64,000 nt of DNA from Thecaphora thlaspeos (taxonomy: Eukaryota > Basidiomycota > Ustilaginomycetes > Urocystidales > Glomosporiaceae). Shown here piece after piece: positions 9,854 to 19,841 of the stretch. Made by a program: the position numbers and the translations under genes. How positions within the stretch are numbered: the first letter of the stretch is position 1; each line of letters starts with the position of its first letter. Under the pieces are notes generated by a model. It did not search any database, was not told where the DNA came from, and saw nothing but the letters and a program-made list of their open reading frames with translations. The stretch covers positions 186,001 through 250,000 of the forward strand of contig UWYS01000010.1 in assembly GCA_900291925.1 (NCBI GenBank), read 5' to 3'.

Positions 9854-12800
9854 ATGAGCTCTATACCTTGGCAACAGTCAGGCGCGACGGCTACAGTACC
9901 GGTCCAGCCACATCAGCAGCAGCAGCAGCCGAGGCTGGCCGTTCCACGTCGTCAGAAGCGCGTCATCGTCACGTCGTGCGACATCTGCCGGCTGCGCAAG
10001 CTGCGATGCAACGCCAAGGACCTCCCGCAGGGCACGCCATGCTCTCAGTGTACGAAAAGCAAGGCCGCCTGCACTTTCGAAGACTTTAAAGAGTCCATCC
10101 GTCCGCTCGTCAAAATGAGGCCGGCGTCGAACGATGCTCTCGCCCGATCCGCTCCGACTCGGGCCCGGGCAGAGATCTGGCCTGCTTCGAGCGGTCTCGC
10201 GAACGCCGCGTGGCCAGCGCAGGTATCGCCTCCGCCTGGCGGGGCCACTCTGACAGGCTTAGCTACCTTTGGTCATTCCGCCTTTGGCGTGGGCACCGAG
10301 TCGCTCCGATCCACCGCTCGAGAGCAAACGATGCAGCCAGACTATAGCTCCTATCCTAATACGCCGGCGATCACCGGTTTCAAGAGGGCTCGAGATGGCG
10401 GCGGAGAAGTTGACGATCCTCCTGCTTCCGCTCCTGCTGCTCTGATATCGTCAGACGGCAAGAGGACCCGAAGAGCCTCCCGTGTTTCTTTATCACAGGC
10501 ACAGGTCGACGGCAGCGGCTCATTGGACGACAGGCCGGGACCATGGGCCGCTTGGAACCTCCCCACCTTCCTCACCCATCCCGTCACCGGCTGTATGGCG
10601 CCCTTCACACCTTTTGCGACCGTCTCACTGCTCCTTGATCGCTTCTACTGCACGCCGACCATCCACTCGATTGTCCTACCGTACGAAGAGCTCTTCAGCC
10701 GACTCGAAGTGCACCTCGCCCGTTGTGCTGGCGGGCAGAACCGCGGCGGCAACGGCAACGGCAACGGCGTCGAGCCTCTACCGGAGTACCTCCTGCTTGC
10801 CGTGCTATCCGTCTCTGCCGCCAGCGCGGCCACCAGGGAGCCGGAGCTGAAGCAGTGGTGGAAACAGCACGGCTGGAAGCTCAGCATGACCAGCATCAAC
10901 ACAGAGATACGCAACTCGGTCCCCGTCGCACGGATCGAGCTGATCCAGGCCCTGCTGCTCGTCGGGATCGGCTGGACGGGCGAGCCGGAGAGCGTCGACA
11001 GGATGATCATCTTCGAGACGGCTGTCAAGGTCAGCTTTCAGCTCAAGCTCAACTCGAGCCGGCTGCTCGATGCGCCCATCTCAAAGGCCGACCGGGCCAA
11101 GCGCGTCTGCTTGTACTGGTTCATTTACGTCGTCGACAAGCTCGTCGCCGTGGCCACCAGCCGACCGGCAATGGTGCTATGGGAACAGTGCAACATGCCA
11201 ATGCTCTCGCTCGACGACATGCTGATGCACGGCTCGTCCAACCTGACCAGCCAGGCATTCACGACGCACGAGGCGCAGGATCAGCAGACCTGGCTCCACC
11301 ACCTCGCCCTGGCCTTCATCTCCCTAGCTAAGATCCTCGAGGACGTGCAGCAGGCCCTGTACCCGCTCTCTGACCACCGATCAATCTGGTCCACGGCGGA
11401 GCTTCAGCAGAGTATCATGCCGTACGAAGAGAAGCTAGTCGGGTGGTGCCAAAGCCACCGCGACCTCATCCGCGAGGCGACGGGCCAGGGTGGCGTCTGT
11501 CGATGTGTGACCGAGGCTGTCGTTGCGCAGCTCCACCTCGCACAGATCCAGCTGTACCAGCTTCCCCTGCGCTTCGAGTTCGACCTGGCCGCCAAGGCGC
11601 GAGCCGGCGGCAGCCCTCAGCGAGCGACGGACGGCGACGACCACAGTGTGCTCCTCCCTGGCAACGCGCACGACCTCATCGACACCACAGCACGCCGTAT
11701 CCAGTTCAGCTCCTACAACGACAAAGCGTTGACGGCATGCATCGAATCCGGCTGGCACCTGATTCAGCAGAGCGGAAGCTGTCGAGGCGCTAGTCCGAGC
11801 GCGATCGCCGCCATGCTTGCCGCCAACAGCGTCCAGCCGACCGACGCCGGGCCCACCTCGTTTGCGATGCTGAGGGCCGCGCATTTCTTCCGCTTCCTCA
11901 GCGCCGCTTGGGACGGCTGGGACGCCGGTCAGGGTCTGCTGCGATCGTTGCACCTCGCGCCGCTCGACGACGAAGGATCTGGCAGCGTACCGAGCAGCAG
12001 GACGCTCACGCCCATCGATGGCAAGGCGCAGCCAGCTTTCGGCAGGATCGAAGCTACGGCCGGCGTGTACGCCACTGGAACGCCACAGCCGCAAGTCCAC
12101 TCCTACGACTCGAACCTCCCCTCTCCCGGCCTCTGCCCCCCGCCTCCCACTCCACTACACGGCCTCGACACCGACGCCGCAGTTTTCCCCTACCGACGAC
12201 GCCAACCGCCCCCGCTGCGGCTCGACCTGAGCCTCGGTGCCAACGTCGGCGCTTCTTGCTTGACCGAAAGCTGTCTGGCCACGTCGGCTTCTCTCCACGC
12301 CCCGCATTTCCACTCGGGTGACTCTTCCATCTCTCCGGAGGCCTCGAGCATGGACACGACTGATCTCAGTCTGAGCTGGTCGACCTCTCCCGCTGGCGTT
12401 TGGGTCGGAGGCAAGCCGGCTGCTGGTATGATGGGAGGAAGCGGAGGTGGGCCCGAAGCGGCGAGCTTCTATCAGACACAGGGAGACGCGCTGGTCTCGG
12501 CGTCGCGCGGTGCGAATTCGCCGCCGTATCTGGCGTGCAATTTCGAACAGACCGCGACCGCTGGTTCTGACCCTGGCTCTGGCATCGGCTCGGCCGTCTG
12601 CCCGGACCAGGACGGCGGCAGGGCTCCTATCAGACCCTCCTGGGCTTCGCCCTCGGTGTCGCCAAGCCTTAAGCTGGAGCACGGCCAGCATCCGCCCACT
12701 TCGCAGCCTCACAACGACATTGGCGACCCCAGAGCTCCTCTGATCGGGCCGGAAGGGCCGAGCGGCTCCAGCCCGTTCGAGCCGGATGCTAGCCGTCCCA

Positions 12801-12997
12801 CGGCGGACACTTCAGCGCCGCCGGTGAGCGAGCCGCCACTTGGATCGCACCAAGAGAGCCCGAGCGTCAAAGCGAACGCCTCACTCCCTTCCTCGGCTCC
12901 AGCAGAAGACACGCCGCCGCAGCTCAAGCAAGAGACGCTGGTAGAGAGCTTTGCGCTCTTCGACCTGCAGCAGCTCGACGGCGGACGGACCGCATAG
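9854..12997 (+). CDS. Zn2Cys6 fungal-type transcription factor
   Basis: A single-exon gene of 1,047 residues. The Gal4-type zinc cluster is near the N-terminus: CDICRLRKLRC...CSQCTKSKAAC, with cysteines at residues 42, 45, 52, 63, 66 and 73 (spacing C-x2-C-x6-C-x10-C-x2-C-x6-C) preceded by a basic patch PRRQKR. A fungal-specific middle homology region follows (roughly residues 230-600, including VLSVSAASAA and VCLYWFIYVVDKLVA). The C-terminal third is Ser/Pro/Gly-rich and looks like an activation region. I chose ATG 9854 because upstream codons in the open frame (back to GTG at 9737) contain no ATG. It probably binds CGG-type sites as a nuclear regulator; the target genes are unknown. The neighbour downstream is an alcohol dehydrogenase on the same strand, and the two lie between transposon copies. 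Confidence 0.85.
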   Translation: MSSIPWQQSGATATVPVQPHQQQQQPRLAVPRRQKRVIVTSCDICRLRKLRCNAKDLPQGTPCSQCTKSKAACTFEDFKESIRPLVKMRPASNDALARSAPTRARAEIWPASSGLANAAWPAQVSPPPGGATLTGLATFGHSAFGVGTESLRSTAREQTMQPDYSSYPNTPAITGFKRARDGGGEVDDPPASAPAALISSDGKRTRRASRVSLSQAQVDGSGSLDDRPGPWAAWNLPTFLTHPVTGCMAPFTPFATVSLLLDRFYCTPTIHSIVLPYEELFSRLEVHLARCAGGQNRGGNGNGNGVEPLPEYLLLAVLSVSAASAATREPELKQWWKQHGWKLSMTSINTEIRNSVPVARIELIQALLLVGIGWTGEPESVDRMIIFETAVKVSFQLKLNSSRLLDAPISKADRAKRVCLYWFIYVVDKLVAVATSRPAMVLWEQCNMPMLSLDDMLMHGSSNLTSQAFTTHEAQDQQTWLHHLALAFISLAKILEDVQQALYPLSDHRSIWSTAELQQSIMPYEEKLVGWCQSHRDLIREATGQGGVCRCVTEAVVAQLHLAQIQLYQLPLRFEFDLAAKARAGGSPQRATDGDDHSVLLPGNAHDLIDTTARRIQFSSYNDKALTACIESGWHLIQQSGSCRGASPSAIAAMLAANSVQPTDAGPTSFAMLRAAHFFRFLSAAWDGWDAGQGLLRSLHLAPLDDEGSGSVPSSRTLTPIDGKAQPAFGRIEATAGVYATGTPQPQVHSYDSNLPSPGLCPPPPTPLHGLDTDAAVFPYRRRQPPPLRLDLSLGANVGASCLTESCLATSASLHAPHFHSGDSSISPEASSMDTTDLSLSWSTSPAGVWVGGKPAAGMMGGSGGGPEAASFYQTQGDALVSASRGANSPPYLACNFEQTATAGSDPGSGIGSAVCPDQDGGRAPIRPSWASPSVSPSLKLEHGQHPPTSQPHNDIGDPRAPLIGPEGPSGSSPFEPDASRPTADTSAPPVSEPPLGSHQESPSVKANASLPSSAPAEDTPPQLKQETLVESFALFDLQQLDGGRTA

Positions 12998-14590
12998 AGG
13001 ACGGCGGCGATAGAGGCCGAACCCTTCCCTTGTGAGACTGCCGCACCGTTGCTTAGCAGCCGTCGATATAGGGTGTAGAGTGCGGCATGGCCGATCTTGA
13101 ACTCTTCGTCGTCTTCCAAGATACCTCCACAGGACGTCACCTGCGATATCTCCCGCCACACTGTACAGAGTCCAGAACTCAGCTATCTCCGACAAATTCG
13201 TATCCCTTTAATTGGTACACCTGCAAGCGACATCGTATGTCGCCATGTTGGGCCGCTGCGTACTGAGTGGAGTACAGCGATGTGACCGTCCAGCGGTATG
13301 ACCGTACCAAGGGAAGGCGGTACGGTATGTGGAGGCCAACGGAGACGGCGTTAAGTCGGGCGCATAGTTGGTGGTGGTGGTGGTGGCGATGGGGGTGTTG
13401 GAGCTGGATTTTGCTGATCACATCAATTGCACCGCGGTGTTAAGACCGGACTTTAGGCGACGGTGTTAGGCGTAATTACGTGGTAAGTACGCCGCGCCAT
13501 GTGCAAATAAAATTGTGAATCGTCTGTACGGACGAATGGGCGCAACGCATATCGGGAAGGCCGATTGGCAGCCCGTAGATGGAAGAGCGGCAAGTTGCGG
13601 TCCGATCTAGTCGACACAGAAAAATAGAGGCAGACGTAACTCATGATGCAGTTGCATGTAGGGACCGGTTCGATGTGGCATCGCGCCGGTTGAGGCCCGG
13701 CAGCCTGGTGTCACCGAGCGTTGCAGCGGTGACGTTTCGTTCGCTGGGATGATTTCCACCGCCACGCACGATATACATACAATAGGAGGCCGAGTTCTTC
13801 TGACCAGGGTCCAACGGTCATGCCCTGCCCGGGCCTTCGTTTCCCTTTCCGGCAAATCTTCGCAAGAAGGAGCAAGGCGGCAGGCTAAGGTCGACTCGAC
13901 GACCGCCGGCCCACCTTGACCGGGCCGTCTGGTCAATGCCCGGAGAAGGGTGGAAAGATTTCGTTCCTTCCTCTTCCTTGGCCCCGTACGGCAGCGGATC
14001 GGTGTGGGAAGGCGGATGGATGGTTTGTTTGAGAGATGGGTTTTGTTTGTAATCAACCTAATGACGTTCCGAAGGATGTCGTGCGACCGGCAGGCGCGAC
14101 GTGCGACGGCCTCGAGCTCAAGACAAATCACGGATAGGGCGTCCCCCCTGCGCAGAGATAGGCCGTTGCGAGCTCAGCTCAGATACCTCTGTGGTGCGAG
14201 GTCCTACCGCTGCATCGTGTGTCTTGTCACGGCCAGGCCCAAACGCAGTCACACGGGGACTGCCCTGGCCGCCCCTAATTGCCGTGCCCATCGCGGTCGC
14301 TTGCCGCTCACCGGCTCGAGGAGGACAAAGGGCGGCGGTAGGCCATGTGCGATGATGCCTGCGTTCAGACGGCCCCTCGCCTGCTTGCTGTCGGAACGAA
14401 AGAAACAAGAAGAACAACTTCGGGTGAGCCAGCGGTTGCGCGTCGATCTATATATGAACGCTCCTCTTCCCTCTACTTCGGCCCCCGACCTTCCGACCCC
14501 CAGCCATCGACTTCGCGCCAGTTGAACCGCTTTCGCTCTGCCCACGCACCGCACATCACCATCCACACCGCTCGCTCGTGCATAACCAAC
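12998..14590. other. Intergenic region upstream of the alcohol dehydrogenase
   Basis: About 1.6 kb without a supported gene. It contains short runs of GGT/GGC near 13370-13390, a 7-bp perfect hairpin stem at 13710-13716/13727-13733 with a 10-nt loop, and a TATA-like box close to the dehydrogenase. Reading frames in the stretch look like chance products of GC-rich sequence. Confidence 0.5.
14448..14457 (+). promoter_or_regulatory. TATA-like box of the alcohol dehydrogenase
   Basis: The sequence TCTATATATGA lies about 135 bp upstream of ATG 14591, followed by a pyrimidine-rich leader. This is a plausible core promoter position. It is an inference from sequence alone. Confidence 0.5.
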
Positions 14591-15634
14591 ATGTCGTCCT
14601 CCACCAACACCATCAACCTCGGCACCGTCTTCAAAGGATCCAAGTCCGGCAAGATTGTCAAGGCCGAGGGCGCCGAGAGGGCCGTCCGACCCACCGACGT
14701 CGTCATCGCCATCAGCCATTCGGGGCTGTGCGGAACGGATCTCCACATGCGCCGCTCTGACATGGTCCTGGGCCACGAAGGTGTCGGAATCGTCTCCCAG
14801 GTCGGTGGCGAGGTTACCCGCTTCAAGAAGGGCGATCGCGTCGGCTGGGGCTACAACCACAACAGCTGCAACCACTGCAAGTTCTGCGCCAGCGGATGGG
14901 ACACGCTGTGCAACGAAAACGCCATGTACGGCCAGAAGGACCTCGACCAGGGCAGCTTCGGCGACACGTTCGTCGTCAACCACGACTTCTGCTACCACAT
15001 CCCTGAGGGTCTCTCGCTCCGCGACGCCGCGCCGTTGCAGTGCGGAGGGGCGACCGTCTTCGGCGCGATGCGCCATGCCGGAATCACCTCTGTTCACCGT
15101 GCCGGTGTGATCGGCGTCGGAGGACTGGGACACCTTGCGATCGCCATGCTGTCCAAGATGGGCGTCGAGACCGTCGTCTTCTCGGGCACCGAGTCGAAGA
15201 AGGACGAGGCATTGAAGCTGGGCGCCTCGGAGTTTGTCGCTGCCAAGACCAACCCCAAGCTCGAGGGCGTGAAGCCAGTCGACTTCCTCTTTGTCGCCAC
15301 CAGCGCCCAGCCGGACTGGGAGACGTACGTCAAGGTGGTCGAGAAGAACGGCACCATTGTTCCGCTGAGCGTCGACATGGGTCCGATGAAGAACATGCCC
15401 TATATGCCCATCGTGGGCAAGCAGCTCCGCATCATGGGCTCGCTCGTCGCCCCTCGCAACGTCCACCGTGAAATGCTCGAGTTCTGCGCCAGGACGGGCG
15501 TCAAGCCCATGGTCGAGGAGCTCTCGATGACCGAGGAGGGCCTCAACACCGCCCTTGAGAGGCTCGAGAAGGGCGATGTTCGCTACCGCTTCGTTCTTGC
15601 CTCGCAGAAGAACAGCGGCAGCGCCAACCTCTGA
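14591..15634 (+). CDS. Zinc-containing alcohol dehydrogenase (MDR family, probably NADP-dependent)
   Basis: A single-exon gene of 347 residues, the usual length for zinc alcohol dehydrogenases. Catalytic-zinc ligands are visible as Cys47 (in GLCGTDLH), His62-Glu63 (GHEGVG) and Cys151 (PLQCGG); structural-zinc cysteines are 93, 96, 99 and 107 (CNHCKFC...C). The Rossmann loop GVGGLG sits at 175-180, and the SGTESKK segment after the second strand suggests NADP(H) preference as in the cinnamyl-alcohol/AdhC-like subgroup. It should interconvert aldehydes and alcohols in the cytosol; the physiological substrate cannot be told. The spacer between Cys47 and the GHE motif is short compared with typical family members. 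The upstream Zn2Cys6 gene is a possible regulator only by proximity. Confidence 0.88.
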   Translation: MSSSTNTINLGTVFKGSKSGKIVKAEGAERAVRPTDVVIAISHSGLCGTDLHMRRSDMVLGHEGVGIVSQVGGEVTRFKKGDRVGWGYNHNSCNHCKFCASGWDTLCNENAMYGQKDLDQGSFGDTFVVNHDFCYHIPEGLSLRDAAPLQCGGATVFGAMRHAGITSVHRAGVIGVGGLGHLAIAMLSKMGVETVVFSGTESKKDEALKLGASEFVAAKTNPKLEGVKPVDFLFVATSAQPDWETYVKVVEKNGTIVPLSVDMGPMKNMPYMPIVGKQLRIMGSLVAPRNVHREMLEFCARTGVKPMVEELSMTEEGLNTALERLEKGDVRYRFVLASQKNSGSANL

Positions 15635-16050
15635 GACCATCGGTCGTCGTCATCGTCGTCATCTTCATCACCACAAGGTATCCGCGTCAACAGCCTCCGC
15701 ATCAGCATCGATAGACAGACTCGCTCCCTCTTGGTTCTTTCCTCTCTCGCTTGAGTTTGCACTGGAGTGAAATATTCGTAGCTTGTATTTCTGTGAGAAG
15801 TCGAAGATAATCTTACACCACCACCTACAGCCTGCATCCACATGTCCATGCGAGCAAGAGCCCTATGTTTGTTGTTGGTGGTGTGTGTCAGAGGGGCACC
15901 ACCTGTGGTGAGGAGGGGCAGGGTGGGGCGAAGCGGTTGGCACGATGGCGGCCGGCGCGCGCGAGACGTCGTGCAGAAGCAGTCGAGCTCGCCTCCACAT
16001 CTGGCCCGCTGCCGCTGCGCCCCCCCTTGGCATCGCATCAGAATCTTGAA
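15635..16050. other. Intergenic region between the dehydrogenase and transposon copy 2
   Basis: About 416 bp holding the presumed 3' region of the dehydrogenase, with TCG/TCA-rich runs just after its stop codon. No gene is seen. Confidence 0.5.
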
Positions 16051-16961
16051 TAACGCGTTTCCCTAGGAATCCGGCCTCAAAAAAGCAGACTGTCTACCAC
16101 CCTCACTACCACCATCACCGCCATTGTCGTCGACGGCTCCACTACCCACCGCATCTCCTGACTGCCCCCGCTGCTCTCTCTCAGCATCCACCAACACATC
16201 AATGCGAGCTGTACCACCCACGTCCCACCATGTCACCCTCACCTACGCAGCAAGTACGACCGCGCACTCGAGAATCAGCGCATCGACGGCGCTCTGCTCG
16301 ACAACCTCACCGCCTTCTTCAACATCTTCTGCAGCATGCTGCGCAAGTACAACATTCGGGATCCACTGGTGATCTGGCAGGGCAAGTGGCACCACCTTGG
16401 CAACCACCGCCACATAGAGGGACCAGGCAAAGGCTGCCACTTTGCCGTCTCGCCCAAGGGGTGGACAAGCAACAACTTGGCGCAAGGGCATCAGCAAGAC
16501 GTCGGTCCGCAAGGCCTTTGCTGACGTTGGCCTCACCTTGCCCGCTGCAGCAGAGAAGGTCCTCGCCAAGCTGCCAGGCTTCAAGCCTCGCAATCAGACC
16601 CCGCCGCCAGTCGAGGGCCCCTTTTTCAACACTCCAACACTCCAACCAACCCAGCTCGCTTTCACAACCTCGCGCTGAGCCTGTCAAGCTTGCCGCCACT
16701 GCCTCGGCTTGCTCTCAATCCCGCTTTGGCCGGACCTTCATTTCAGTGACCTGTACGGCGGCCGTGGTGGACTGGCTGAGCGTTTCTGATGGCCCAATGT
16801 ATGCAGCAAGTGTCGAAATGGATTGCATTGCTTGTCCAGTGCTTGGTACACAATAGAGCCGTCGACAACAATGGCGGTGATGGTGGTAGTGAGGGTGGTA
16901 GACAGTCTGCTTTTTTGAGGCCGGATTCCTAGCGACGCCGGATTCCTAGGGAAACGCGTTA
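16051..16961 (+). mobile_element. Non-autonomous pogo/Fot1-like DNA transposon, copy 2
   Basis: A second 911-bp copy, in the same orientation as copy 1. Corresponding interior positions are offset by exactly 9,333 nt, and the interior reading frames on both strands translate identically to copy 1, so the copies are very young relative to each other. The left inverted repeat is 16051-16139 (89 bp) and the right is 16856-16961 (106 bp). Here the extra 17-bp unit is in the right repeat, the reverse of copy 1. TA flanks both ends. The same transposase-like fragments are present and non-functional. It sits in the promoter-proximal region of the DUF1308 gene, ending 263 bp before its ATG, so it could affect that gene's expression. 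Confidence 0.8.
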
Positions 16962-17224
16962 ACGTTACGAACCTCGAAACGTAGCGGCAAGGCCGGAAGA
17001 GCTGGCAAAGTGCTGTAGCAACAGACTGCCTTGCTCGTCTGGCCCCTGGTGCCAACGTCCACGCCACCACCACCGACGCCGACGCCATCGCTCAGTCCGT
17101 TCCCTCTCTTTCTCTCTCTTTCTCTCTGTTGCCTGTTCGCTGCCTCTCGTGCAATACCTCGGGCGCCGGGCGCTCTCTGAGCCACCGCTACCACTACTAT
17201 CACAAAGGACAGCCACCCCCCAAC

Positions 17225-19822
17225 ATGCCGTCGCCTCTGATCCCCGCAGAAAGGCTCCGTGACGCCCTCGAGGTAGTGCGCCAATCAATCGAAGATTTCT
17301 CTCTCAACAACCATACATGGCTCACACAAGCGCCCTCTTACAGCACATCACCCACGCTCCTTCCCGCCGCCTCGGCATCCCCCTCTTCTCCCCCGACTAG
17401 CAGCAGCAGCAGCAGTGCTAACGGCAAGCGACCGCCAGCCTTCCGACCAGATGCGGAAACGCTCGCCAAAGTCTACTGCCCCATCACCGGCCCACGCTGG
17501 GACGAGCAACGCACCAAGACCTTCGCCTCGACCACCATCAAGGGCCTTACAATCCTCCGCAACCAGATCGACGCAGAGCTCGTCACGCTTCAAAAGATCG
17601 CCGCCGAGAACGGCAACTGGCAGGACCCGCAACCCTTCCCCAATGGTCCGCACCACATGCACTACTGGGAAGAGATCCTCTACGTCGCCTTCACATCAGG
17701 CCCCGTCGTCTCCATCCAGGACCGCTTCTCGTTCGACATGGATCTGGCGCTGCACAGGAAGAAGAGAATGCAGCGGAGTCAGGTGAAAGCGAAGAACAGC
17801 CAAAGCTGCAAGGTCGACATCGTCTCCAAGGGTGGGGACAGGTGGACCCGGCTATACATCATCAAATTCGAACGGCTGAGGGCAGAGTTTAGGGAGGCGG
17901 AGAGCTACATGGTCGAGAGCGACGAGTCCGAAGATGACGGCGGCGATGACGACGGGCCAGGTACAGAGCGGCCAAAACAGGACGTCGAGCAGAATCCAGC
18001 AATGGACACGGCCGCCCGCAACTTTAGCCTGATGAAGACGGTCCGCGAGCTGCGCGCCGCCGCCGACACTGAGGTCGAGGCCCGCGTACAGCGCTCGACA
18101 AAGTCCGGCCGACCGAGCGTCCTTCGGCCCATCGAGATCGAGCTCATCATCACCCGCATCGACATCGCCGACGATGTCAGCGAGCCCAGCAATCGTCTAT
18201 CTGGCGACGGCGAAAAAGGCAAGCCCTTCTACCAGCAAGACGAGGCGTGCCGGTTCCAGGCGAGACTAAGGGCGATCATCAAGGAGGCGGATCGCCTGGG
18301 CATCACGGTCGTCTTTGGCTTCCGACGCCTGCCGACGGAACTGTTCGGACGCTTCGAGTACCCCTCAATCGCCATCTACGGTGGGTCCGACCTCCCGATC
18401 GGTCTGCCCAAAATCCCCATGCCTCCTCCGCGGCCAAAATGGACGACGACTCGCCGCATCAACCTGGATGTCACCGCCATGTTCGCGCTCGTCTCGGACA
18501 TCACGCACGGTGTCTTTGACGACGTCCCTCAGACAAGGACGCAGAAAGCCGAGTCGTCGTCCGGCGTCTTCGGCGGCGGGAGCGACGAGGCGGATCCAAC
18601 GTTTCAGGATCACTTCCGCACTTTTTCGATCCGCAAAGAGGCACTCGAGGCGCGAGCGGCCGAGCTGATGCTGAACGACGCCCAGCCCGAAGAAGCGGTC
18701 AAGGCGATGGACAACGCCACCTCGAAAGAGGGTCGAGCGCTGGCTATCCAGCTCGAGCGGGAGTTGACCTTCGAGACGCTATTCGACGCCATCTTTGAGC
18801 CGATCCTGAGCAGCAGCGCTGCGGAGCACGAGCGCAAGGTCGAGCTTCTCGCCACTGTCGGCGCTCTCGACCGGCTGCGCCGCGTCAGCTCGACTGTCGG
18901 CGGGACCAACGAGAAGCGGCGCGTGGCAGCGCTGCTGGGCGACTATGGTACGACTCCGGATGATTTCTGGCGCGGCTCAAAGTGGTCCACGCCGGCACAC
19001 GACCAGCTTCGCGCCTGTCTGCAGTTGCCCGTCCGACCGCTCTCAGACCTCGGCCCTGGCGACTTTGACACGATCGACGCGCTCAGCGCTGTCTATCCAG
19101 ATCTCGCACGTCAGCACTTTGTCTCGCACCTGCTCGACACGCTGGAAAGCTGTTTGACCGAGCTGTGGGGGCCCGAGTGGCGCGACATCTCGGAGGACCT
19201 GCCTCGAAGCAAGTACAAGAAGCTCAAGCAGCACTCGGTCCACCAGGCCGGGGGGCAGACGTACACGACGCTGCGATCGATGCACGCCTGCGCACGCCAC
19301 GGAATGACGACGTTGACGTCCAATATGGATAGCGTCCAGTGGCTGCTCAAGGAGATGAATCGTCGACCTTACTCGGCGAAGACCCAGGCGGTGGTTGACC
19401 GCGCGACGTCGCAGCGTGATCTCGATGCGCTCTTCGACCCAAACGCGACGTATGAGGCGTGTTTCCTGCTGCTCCACCCTCGCTCGCTGTCGGAGCAGAT
19501 GCGGACCACTTCGGCCGCACCGCCGTGGAGAGAGGTGCTGGCAGGATACCCCGGCAACATGGGTTCGCCGACGAGCGGAAGGAGCACGCCAAAGAGCGAG
19601 ATCCAGCCGCAAGTCCGTGGGCAGCAGCAGCGGGGCCACAACGACGATGACGCCGCCAACGTCCGTCCGACGGCTTACGGGCCCTCCAACGGCAGCATCA
19701 CCTATGACAGCGTGTACGGCATCGAGCTGCCGCGCCTCGATCGCGAGCCCAACCACGCCTCGGGCTCCTCATCGACCGACAAGCCTTTTTTTGACGCCGC
19801 CATGTCCGACGATCGGCACTAG
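17225..19822 (+). CDS. DUF1308 (C7orf25/UPF0415-like) family protein
   Basis: A single-exon gene of 865 residues. ATG 17225 is preferred because upstream in-frame codons look like leader and lie close to the transposon end. The N-terminal part (about residues 1-240) is helical with a Ser-rich linker. An acidic segment (ESDESEDDGGDDDG) follows. The C-terminal half carries the DUF1308 signature region, with INLDVTAMFALVSDITHG near residue 412. Family members are conserved from fungi to humans, but the biochemical role is poorly known and I do not assign one. The protein is longer than the animal homologues because of the inserts. Its stop codon is only about 20 bp before the recognisable frame of the next gene. 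Confidence 0.72.
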   Translation: MPSPLIPAERLRDALEVVRQSIEDFSLNNHTWLTQAPSYSTSPTLLPAASASPSSPPTSSSSSSANGKRPPAFRPDAETLAKVYCPITGPRWDEQRTKTFASTTIKGLTILRNQIDAELVTLQKIAAENGNWQDPQPFPNGPHHMHYWEEILYVAFTSGPVVSIQDRFSFDMDLALHRKKRMQRSQVKAKNSQSCKVDIVSKGGDRWTRLYIIKFERLRAEFREAESYMVESDESEDDGGDDDGPGTERPKQDVEQNPAMDTAARNFSLMKTVRELRAAADTEVEARVQRSTKSGRPSVLRPIEIELIITRIDIADDVSEPSNRLSGDGEKGKPFYQQDEACRFQARLRAIIKEADRLGITVVFGFRRLPTELFGRFEYPSIAIYGGSDLPIGLPKIPMPPPRPKWTTTRRINLDVTAMFALVSDITHGVFDDVPQTRTQKAESSSGVFGGGSDEADPTFQDHFRTFSIRKEALEARAAELMLNDAQPEEAVKAMDNATSKEGRALAIQLERELTFETLFDAIFEPILSSSAAEHERKVELLATVGALDRLRRVSSTVGGTNEKRRVAALLGDYGTTPDDFWRGSKWSTPAHDQLRACLQLPVRPLSDLGPGDFDTIDALSAVYPDLARQHFVSHLLDTLESCLTELWGPEWRDISEDLPRSKYKKLKQHSVHQAGGQTYTTLRSMHACARHGMTTLTSNMDSVQWLLKEMNRRPYSAKTQAVVDRATSQRDLDALFDPNATYEACFLLLHPRSLSEQMRTTSAAPPWREVLAGYPGNMGSPTSGRSTPKSEIQPQVRGQQQRGHNDDDAANVRPTAYGPSNGSITYDSVYGIELPRLDREPNHASGSSSTDKPFFDAAMSDDRH

Positions 19823-19841
19823 AGGGCGGCCGCTGCCCGTG

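Noticed and set aside
12155..12712. 185-residue minus-strand frame opposite the Zn2Cys6 gene
   Set aside because: Antisense shadow of a GC-rich coding region, without family or start context.
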